Under the pieces are notes generated by a model, which was not told where the DNA came from, made no database searches, and saw nothing but the letters and a program-made list of their open reading frames with translations. Both the position numbers and the translations under genes were made by a program. A DNA stretch of 19,936 nt from JBJXFE01 sp046153875 (GTDB lineage Bacteria; Planctomycetota; Phycisphaerae; Phycisphaerales; UBA1924): NCBI GenBank assembly GCA_046153875.1, contig JBJXFE010000061.1, forward strand, positions 1 through 19,936, given 5' to 3'. The number at the start of each line of letters is the position of its first letter. Position 1 is the first letter of the stretch. Positions 14,917 to 19,936 of this stretch are shown piece by piece.

Positions 14917-16590
14917 TCACGCCCCCGCGAGCTGCGGGACGTGCGGCGGCTTCTTCGCCTGGAGCGACTTGAGAATCTCCGCGAACCTCCCGGCCGCGGG
15001 CTTGGGCACCCCCGCCTCGGTCAGCAGGCCGCACCAGGGCGCCTCGCCGGGCAGGGCCGCGTCGGTCAGGTCCTGCCAGCACACGCCGTGCACAAACGGC
15101 TTGGACGCCGCGATCGCCACCGCGCGTGAGAGCCACTCGGCCTGCCGCTCGGGCGTCCACCCGCCGCGCCACGACCCGGGGTCCTCGACCGTCCCGTTCG
15201 CCTCGGACCCCCGGCTCGGGACACCCAACCCGCTCACCACGATCGGCTTGTCGAAGTCCGCGTACCGGTCCAGGATCGCCGAGAGCGCCATCAGGTCGCG
15301 CGTGGACCGCCCCGGCGGCGTCTGCCCCCCGTGCAGCCGCAGCGCCAGCGCATCCACCGCGATCCCCGCCTGACCGATCATCTCCGCGTACACCGTCGGC
15401 GGGATCGAGCGGCGCGAACCCGCAAAGTACTCCCCCCACGGCTGCGTGATCTCCACCTGCACGCGGGCGGACGGCTGCAGCTTGCGCACCAGCAGCACCG
15501 CCACGCGCGTCAGGTCCATCACGCGCTCCAGCGACAGCGACAGCCCCTCGGCCACGTGCAGCCCGGAGACCACCGTCCAGCGCTGCACCGTCCGCCGGTA
15601 CCGCGTCACCACCTGCTTCACGTGCTCGTACACCAGCTCGCGCAGCGTCTCGTAGTCGTTCTCCCAGATGTACAGCCACTCGGGGATGCACGCGTGCCGC
15701 ATGTCGATGATCGGCCCGCCCCACACCGGCAGCTTGGCCGTCCGCACCGCCCACTCGATCCACTTGTCCGTCCGCGCGAACGAGTACCGCCCCTCCACCG
15801 GCTCCATCTCGATCCACCGCATCGGAACCGAGATGAAGTCGCACAACGCCGCGGCCTGCTTCGTGACGGGCTCCACAAACTGCCCGGGGTTGATCACGCA
15901 CCCGATCGTCGGCGGCCCCTGGAGCACCACCCCCGCCCCGTCGCGCGACTTCACCGCCCCTTCCGGCAGCACACGGTCGGCCGCGATCGAGTCCGCGTGC
16001 TGCCGCGCCGCCTGCTTGAACAGCTCCCCCGTGAAGCGCTGCCGCAGCTGCCGGTCCGCCTGGATCATCGTGAGCTGCTCGCCCGCGTCCACCGCCAGGC
16101 CCAGCGCGTCGCGCGACGCACGGTCCGCGCCCAGGCTCAGACCGTGCGCCGACGCCCCGTTGGAGCTCCGCTGCGCCACCAGCGCCTCGGCGAACCGGTG
16201 CCGCGCACGCTCGAACCGCGCGATCGCCGCGTGGTCCGCCGGAAGGTCGAACAACCCCCACTGCTCAAGCTTGTTCAGCACCAGCATGATCCGGTGCCGC
16301 GCCAGCTCCAGCGTCAGCAGGTACGGCTCGTCGCGCTCCGGCAACAGGCATGTCCGCAGCGTGAACAGCCCGATCGCACGCCCCGCCGCCGGGCCCTCCG
16401 CCGGCAGGTCCGCCCGGTACTGCAGCGAAAGCCCCGCCGCCTCCGTGGAGCCCTTGCGGCAGCGGATCACCCCGTCCTCGAACGTGATCTCGGCGGGGAT
16501 CGCCACCTCGTCGGGCCCGAACACGTGCGCATGACGCACCACGAAGCCCCGCGCCGGGCCGGCGTCGTCGAAGACCGCGAAGCTCAACAT
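14917..16590 (-). CDS. GH10-xylanase-like TIM-barrel protein lacking catalytic glutamates
   Basis: This 557-aa protein starts at ATG 16590 (MLSFAVFDD); the longer frame to 16770 overlaps the purC start and is rejected. Residues about 1-140 are a beta-rich then helical N-terminal domain (ILKS-type repeats absent; LLTLELARHRIMLVLNKLEQ at 91-110). Residues about 225-545 resemble glycoside hydrolase family 10: FISVPMRWIEMEPVEGRYSF (252-271), TDKWIEWAVRTAKLPVWGG (274-292), IPEWLYIW (302-309), VVTRYRRTVQRWTVVSG (327-343), DKPIVVSGLG (447-456) and FVHGVCWQDLTD (499-510). In active GH10 enzymes the acid/base sits in WDVVNE and the nucleophile in ITELD. Here those places read WTVVSG and VVSGLG, so both glutamates are absent. 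No signal peptide is visible. It may be a non-catalytic carbohydrate-binding or structural paralogue. This is the first gene of the set with the ComEA-like protein and mfd. Confidence 0.85.
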   Translation of the reverse strand: MLSFAVFDDAGPARGFVVRHAHVFGPDEVAIPAEITFEDGVIRCRKGSTEAAGLSLQYRADLPAEGPAAGRAIGLFTLRTCLLPERDEPYLLTLELARHRIMLVLNKLEQWGLFDLPADHAAIARFERARHRFAEALVAQRSSNGASAHGLSLGADRASRDALGLAVDAGEQLTMIQADRQLRQRFTGELFKQAARQHADSIAADRVLPEGAVKSRDGAGVVLQGPPTIGCVINPGQFVEPVTKQAAALCDFISVPMRWIEMEPVEGRYSFARTDKWIEWAVRTAKLPVWGGPIIDMRHACIPEWLYIWENDYETLRELVYEHVKQVVTRYRRTVQRWTVVSGLHVAEGLSLSLERVMDLTRVAVLLVRKLQPSARVQVEITQPWGEYFAGSRRSIPPTVYAEMIGQAGIAVDALALRLHGGQTPPGRSTRDLMALSAILDRYADFDKPIVVSGLGVPSRGSEANGTVEDPGSWRGGWTPERQAEWLSRAVAIAASKPFVHGVCWQDLTDAALPGEAPWCGLLTEAGVPKPAAGRFAEILKSLQAKKPPHVPQLAGA

Positions 16591-16635
16591 TCCCTCGGGG
16601 TCCTCCGTGGCAGCCGGGTACGGGATCGGACGGGT

Positions 16636-16663
16636 ATTGTCCCCGCCCGCCCGGTCTCGGCAA
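16636..16663 (-). promoter_or_regulatory. Sigma70-type promoter candidate for the GH10-like gene
   Basis: On the minus strand TTGCCG (16663-16658) and GACAAT (16641-16636) are separated by 16 nt, each matching four of six consensus bases. Transcription would start near 16629, giving a leader of about 40 nt to the ATG at 16590 that contains GGAGG and GAGGGA. It could drive the GH10-like, ComEA-like and mfd genes. Confidence 0.4.
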
Positions 16664-16741
16664 CCGACCACCCCTTCGCGGAATCGATCCGGGAGTTCCG
16701 GCCGCGAACCGACAGCCTGTGGCCGTCGCCCCCGGGCGATG

Positions 16742-16753
16742 TACGATCCGGGT
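16742..16753 (+). promoter_or_regulatory. -10 element of purC, leaderless geometry
   Basis: TACGAT at 16742-16747 is followed by exactly six bases and then the purC ATG at 16754. This is the usual distance from a -10 hexamer to the transcription start, so the mRNA may begin at the A of the ATG. No Shine-Dalgarno sequence is seen. The -35 region (TGTGGC, 18 nt upstream) is a poor match. Confidence 0.4.
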
Positions 16754-17749
16754 ATGACCGCAGTCGCCAACCCCCCACCCGCCCCGACCGCCCTCTTCGA
16801 GACGCGCCTTAACCTCCCCGGGCGCCGCCAGGGAAAGGTCCGCGACGTCTACTCTCTGCCCACCTGGGGCGCGGGCGCCAAGGGGGGCCGCGACGCCCTC
16901 CTCATCGTCGCCTCCGACCGCCTCTCCGCCTTCGACGTCGTCATGCCCACGCCGATCCCCGGCAAGGGCCGCCTCCTCACCGAGATATCCACCGGCTGGT
17001 TCCGCTTCGTCGAGCGCCACGGCCTGGCGAAGACCCACGTTCTCTCGACCGACGTGCGCGACGTGCCCGACTCCGCCTTTCGAGGGCCCGGGCCGACCAC
17101 CACGCGCGAGGAGCTGCACGGCCGCATCACCATCGCCCGCGCCTGCCGCGTCGTGCTCATCGAGTGCGTCGTCCGCGGCTTTCTCGAAGGCTCGGGCTGG
17201 AAGGACTACCAGGCCACCGGCGCGGTCTGCGGCGTCAAGCTCCCCGCGGGCCTCAAGCAGTGTGACCGCCTCCCCGAGCCGATCTTCACCCCGGCCACCA
17301 AGGCCCCGCAGGGGCAGCACGACGAGAACATCACCTTCGAGCGCGCCGCCGCGGAGGTCGGGCGCGACCGCATGGCCTGGCTCCGCGAGCGCTCCCTGGC
17401 GATCTTCAACGCGGCCGCCGCACACGCCCTTTCACGCGGGATCATCATCGCCGACACGAAGTTCGAGTTCGGCGTCCCGCTCGATGACCCGAGCGGGGGG
17501 GGCGGCGACCCGATCCTGATCGACGAGGCCCTCACGCCGGACAGCTCGCGGTTCTGGCCCGCGGACCGCTACGTGCCGGGACGGGCGCAGCCGAGCTACG
17601 ACAAGCAGTTCCTCCGCGAGCACCTGCAAGCCCTGGTGGACGCGGGCCGGTGGAACAAGCAGCCGCCCGGCCCGACGATCCCCGCGGACGTCGTGCAGAA
17701 AACGCTGGCGAAGTACGCCGAGGCCCGCGACCGGCTCGCCGCGGGCTAA
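16754..17749 (+). CDS. purC: Phosphoribosylaminoimidazole-succinocarboxamide (SAICAR) synthase
   Basis: This 331-aa protein is of the long SAICAR synthase type (about 300 aa) rather than the short form of about 240 aa. PurC ligates CAIR and L-aspartate with ATP in the eighth step of de novo purine synthesis, in the cytoplasm. Signatures are GKVRDVY (27-33), ASDRLSAFDVVMP (53-65), the catalytic/binding segment IECVVRGFLEGSGWKDY (136-152), KAPQGQHDENITFE (183-196), IIIADTKFEFG (230-240), DEALTPDSSRFW (257-268) and YDKQFLREHL (282-291). ATG 16754 fits the N-terminus; the upstream open frame to 16607 overlaps the divergent gene and lacks family similarity. It stands alone, away from other pur genes, and converges on the pseudopilin gene with a 3-bp gap. 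Confidence 0.97.
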   Translation: MTAVANPPPAPTALFETRLNLPGRRQGKVRDVYSLPTWGAGAKGGRDALLIVASDRLSAFDVVMPTPIPGKGRLLTEISTGWFRFVERHGLAKTHVLSTDVRDVPDSAFRGPGPTTTREELHGRITIARACRVVLIECVVRGFLEGSGWKDYQATGAVCGVKLPAGLKQCDRLPEPIFTPATKAPQGQHDENITFERAAAEVGRDRMAWLRERSLAIFNAAAAHALSRGIIIADTKFEFGVPLDDPSGGGGDPILIDEALTPDSSRFWPADRYVPGRAQPSYDKQFLREHLQALVDAGRWNKQPPGPTIPADVVQKTLAKYAEARDRLAAG

Positions 17750-17752
17750 GGG

Positions 17753-18784
17753 TCAATCCCAGAACGGACTGATCACCACGTCGCCCGTGGTCCCCGGATC
17801 GCTCACGTTCGAGAACAGCCGAAGGAACATGTTCCTGTTGCGCGCCGGGTAGTTCTCCGCCTCGGCGGTCCCGAGGTCGTCCCGCTCGTTCACAAACAGA
17901 TTGTCGGGCAGGCTCCGGTTGCCGATCGTGAGCCCCGTGAACACGAAGGTCAGGTGCGACGGGTCGGCCCGCACCTCGTACACCACGTGCCCGTCGTTGT
18001 ACGCCGCGTTCCCTTCCCACCGCTTGGGCGAGCCGTGGATCAGCAGGGTGTTGGACTGGTCGCCGAACGGACCCGGCACGGGGTACCACTGGCCGGGCCC
18101 GCCGCCGTAGATCGGCCCGCGGTTCGCCACGACCGCCTGGTCGGACTCGAACGTCGCGGACCAGTACCGCCGCCGCTTGCCGAACGGGGTGATGTGGGCG
18201 AAGGACGTGTTGCCGTAGGCGGTCCGCCGGCCCGACGGGGGCACGCCGTTCCCGCTCTCGCCGGGCACCCCCGCGAATCCGGGGTCCCACACGGCGGACA
18301 CGGGGTTCACGGCCAGGGGTGGGGCGTCGTTCTGGTACCCCTCGTCGACGGCGATGCGGTCGCTGACCTCCGCGCACGACCGCACGATCTGCACCGGGAT
18401 GAACCCGTTGTAGATCATCAGCGACATGATGTTGCCGGTGTTGTCCTTCTCGTACCCCGGCCCGGAGACCTGCACGGTGGCGTCGGCCTGGTCGAGCATG
18501 CTCGGGAGGGGGTAGTCGTCGCGGTTGTTCTGGGCCCAGAACGCCATGCACTGGACGATGCCGCGGGCCTGCGTGCAATCCTTGAGCGCCCGCGCCGCGT
18601 TGCGGGCCTGCCCCAGCGACGGCAGGAGGATCCCGATCAGCATCGAGATGATGGTGATGACGACGAGGAGCTCGATGAGCGTGAACCCGCCGCTCCCCAC
18701 CCCCACCACTCCCCCGCCCCCGCCGCGGCGGGCGGAATGAGCGTCGCGGGAGCGCGGCCTCTCGACGGCCCGACCGTGTCGCAT
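17753..18784 (-). CDS. Prepilin-type pseudopilin (type II secretion / planctomycete DUF1559-like)
   Basis: This protein is about 343 aa. It carries a class III prepilin signal: G33|FTLIELLVVITIISMLIGI, with the conserved Glu at mature position 5 (E38) and a hydrophobic helix to about residue 55. Prepilin peptidase would cleave after G33 and methylate F34. The globular part (about 300 residues) has the HG...NAAYNDGHVVYE element near 270-290. That element resembles the C-terminal H...DG motif of the large planctomycete pseudopilin expansions, with longer spacing. It is exported and assembled, or held in the inner membrane; the specific role is unknown. The start is ambiguous: ATG 18784 gives a 33-residue leader rich in Arg and Gly (an unusually long leader), while GTG 18793 is better spaced from AGGGG. 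The gene stands alone, with no other secretion genes in the window. Confidence 0.9.
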   Translation of the reverse strand: MRHGRAVERPRSRDAHSARRGGGGGVVGVGSGGFTLIELLVVITIISMLIGILLPSLGQARNAARALKDCTQARGIVQCMAFWAQNNRDDYPLPSMLDQADATVQVSGPGYEKDNTGNIMSLMIYNGFIPVQIVRSCAEVSDRIAVDEGYQNDAPPLAVNPVSAVWDPGFAGVPGESGNGVPPSGRRTAYGNTSFAHITPFGKRRRYWSATFESDQAVVANRGPIYGGGPGQWYPVPGPFGDQSNTLLIHGSPKRWEGNAAYNDGHVVYEVRADPSHLTFVFTGLTIGNRSLPDNLFVNERDDLGTAEAENYPARNRNMFLRLFSNVSDPGTTGDVVISPFWD

Positions 18785-18874
18785 GGCGTCCACGTGCGTC
18801 AAACCCCTGCCCCCCCGCCCCCGAGCCCCGCCCTCACAGTGTATGTACCGCTGCGACCGCGGATGGTTTCGGCG

Positions 18875-18899
18875 GGGCAACTGGCAATGGGCAACTGGC
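18875..18899. repeat. 11-bp direct repeat, period 14
   Basis: GGGCAACTGGC occurs at 18875-18885 and 18889-18899 with AAT between the copies. It is a perfect two-copy tandem arrangement in intergenic DNA. Confidence 0.7.
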
Positions 18900-18953
18900 C
18901 TACCCCCGCTTGTGGCACCCGCCGCGGCGGGAGCTCTACCCCATCTCCCGAGT

Positions 18954-19045
18954 ACGCAGAGGTCGCCGAGGTCACGCAGCGATCGCGGAGAAGAGAACGC
19001 GGAGGGCGCGCCCCCCCACGGTCGCGGAGGAGCGCGGAGGGGAAG
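18954..19045. repeat. Degenerate CGC(A/G)GAG-type dispersed repeat
   Basis: The stretch is a run of related short units: CGCAGAGGT, CGCCGAGGT, CACGCAGCG, ATCGCGGAG, then AACGCGGAGG and, after a C-run, TCGCGGAGG and GCGCGGAGG. Purine-rich repeats of this type are known to be scattered in intergenic DNA of several bacterial phyla and give spurious reading frames. No gene is encoded here. Confidence 0.55.
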
Positions 19046-19092
19046 CGGGGTAACGCCCGCCCCGGCGGGTGAACTGCGGGCGCGAAGAAACA

Positions 19093-19126
19093 GCGGCCGG
19101 GAGAGCATGGGAACTCCCCCGGCCGC
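19093..19126 (-). terminator. Intrinsic terminator of the fibronectin-like gene
   Basis: GCGGCCGGG (19093-19101) and CCCGGCCGC (19118-19126) form a perfect 9-bp stem with a 16-nt loop that can itself pair partly. On the minus strand it begins 26 nt after the stop codon and is followed by TGTTTCTTC, a moderately T-rich tail. Confidence 0.75.
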
Positions 19127-19152
19127 GCGTCGGCACTGTGGTGTGGACTTGT

Positions 19153-19833
19153 TTACGCCGCGATGTGCAGCGGCTGGGCCCCGGCGTCGCTGTCCTGCGG
19201 CACGCCGAGGAACACGGTGAGCGGCTCGCTGAAGGGCGAGGACTGCCCGCCGATGCCGGAGCGTCGCGCCTGGAGCAGGTAGGTGACGCGCTGGGCGCCC
19301 GGCGGCACGGTCGGGTCGTTGAACTGTTTTTCGCCGGTGTCGCCGAGCGGGACGAACGCGCCGCTGCCGTTGAGCTGGCGGAGCACGGCGGTGTAGACGC
19401 CCGCCCCGGGCGCGGGCTGGGTGACGTTCCACTTGATGGTGATCGACCCGTTGTTCTCCAGCAGCGCCTGCTGTCCGGTCGGCGTGCTGGGCGGCGGGGC
19501 CGGGCTCGGCGCCGCGGGGGGCGGGATCTCGGCGGTGGTGTAGACGCCCGGGTTGCCGGTGGACGCGGCGTAGGTCTTGATGATGGCGATGAGGTTCGAC
19601 CCGTTTTCGTGGGCGGAGTCGATGGAGTCGTAGAAGGCCTGGGTGGCGGCCTTGGCGGCGTTGCGGGCGGGCTGCTGGGCGTTGTAGTTGGTGCGCGCGG
19701 CGGTGACGAGGGTGCTCAGCGCGGTGAGCTGCCCGACGGTGAGGCCGATGGCTCCGGCGTTGTCCTGCCAGACCGGGACGTGGGCCTCGTAGAACTCGAG
19801 CTGCTGGAGACGTGTGTCCGGTACGACGCCCAT
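19153..19833 (-). CDS. Helical plus fibronectin-type-III-like protein of unknown function
   Basis: This 226-aa protein starts at ATG 19833 behind AAAGGAG with 7 nt spacing, the clearest ribosome-binding site in the window; the frame is open further upstream but without support. Residues about 5-100 are helical and soluble (RLQQLEFYEAHVPVWQDNAG, IGLTVGQLTALSTLVTAA, ARNAAKAATQAFYDSIDSA). A Pro-rich linker follows at 103-120 (IPPPAAPSPAPPP). The C-terminal half (about 121-210) looks like a fibronectin type III beta sandwich (GSITIKWNVTQPAPGAGVYTAV, split as GSITIKWNV and GVYTAVLRQL, then QRVTYLLQARRSG). There is no signal peptide or membrane helix. Proteins of this build recur in planctomycete genomes as far as I recall, without known function. 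It stands alone with its own terminator. Confidence 0.85.
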   Translation of the reverse strand: MGVVPDTRLQQLEFYEAHVPVWQDNAGAIGLTVGQLTALSTLVTAARTNYNAQQPARNAAKAATQAFYDSIDSAHENGSNLIAIIKTYAASTGNPGVYTTAEIPPPAAPSPAPPPSTPTGQQALLENNGSITIKWNVTQPAPGAGVYTAVLRQLNGSGAFVPLGDTGEKQFNDPTVPPGAQRVTYLLQARRSGIGGQSSPFSEPLTVFLGVPQDSDAGAQPLHIAA

Positions 19834-19936
19834 GACGGGCTCCTTTGGTGTCCGGGCGTCGCGGGCGTCGCGACGGGCGGCGCCGTTCCCCCGGTGCTGT
19901 CGGTACAGACCGGATGGTCGGCACAACCGGCACAGG

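Larger units (their letters stand above)
18785..19152. other. Intergenic gap with degenerate repeat DNA
   Basis: This 368-bp gap holds no gene I accept. It contains a 14-bp-period tandem repeat (GGGCAACTGGC at 18875-18885 and 18889-18899). A stretch from about 18954 to 19045 is built of variants of CGCAGAGG / CGCGGAG. The terminator of the downstream-strand gene (19093-19126) and, nearer 18785-18840, the leader of the pseudopilin gene also lie here. Confidence 0.6.

Noticed and set aside
17753..19933. 726-aa minus-strand frame joining the pseudopilin to the fibronectin-like gene region
   Set aside because: The frame crosses the repeat-filled gap and the fibronectin-like gene in the wrong frame; only the part from about 18784 carries the prepilin signal.

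Overview
The window is a high-GC (roughly 70 %) bacterial chromosome segment with densely packed genes on both strands. Three things point to Planctomycetota, most likely a Phycisphaerae-type lineage: a G|FTLIELLVVI type prepilin followed by a large globular domain with an HG...DG element, a stand-alone helical plus fibronectin-like protein, and many lineage-type hypothetical proteins. This is inference from gene style; there is no rRNA to confirm it. I found no rRNA, tRNA, CRISPR array or IS transposase.

Region 1-2415 (all minus strand) looks like accessory, phage-like DNA. It holds an unrecognised protein with a possible C-terminal winged helix, a ParB-nuclease/DNA-methyltransferase fusion, and a helix-turn-helix protein that runs off the left edge and starts inside the methyltransferase stop codon (GTGA overlap). 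A gene-poor stretch of about 490 bp (2416-2904), visibly less GC-rich, separates it from the core chromosome.

Region 2905-10561 is core-like. It contains a B12-binding-fold protein that lacks the cobalt-ligand histidine; UbiE/MenG menaquinone methyltransferase; a divergent M48 zinc-metallopeptidase lipoprotein; and a convergent M19 dipeptidase. These are followed by a small Hpt-like protein without its phospho-accepting histidine, a single-pass membrane protein, a six-helix membrane protein translationally coupled to a 103-aa protein, and LemA.

Region 10571-16590 (minus strand) is a head-to-tail set: a GH10-xylanase-like protein without catalytic glutamates, a membrane-anchored ComEA-type helix-hairpin-helix protein, and the transcription-repair coupling factor Mfd. 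purC is transcribed divergently from the GH10-like gene, with a -10-like hexamer placed as for a leaderless mRNA. Mfd is about 100 residues longer than typical, and two of its extra stretches coincide with repeat-like DNA.

Region 17753-19936 (minus strand) holds a type II secretion/type IV pilus-like pseudopilin, a 368-bp gap containing degenerate dispersed-repeat sequence, and a helical/fibronectin-like protein closed by a strong hairpin terminator.

I see no clear multi-gene undescribed defence or biosynthetic system. The best leads are three apparently dead or repurposed enzyme or signalling folds (GH10-like, Hpt-like, B12-like), the ParB-methyltransferase/HTH module at the left edge, and the repeat-derived insertions in mfd.
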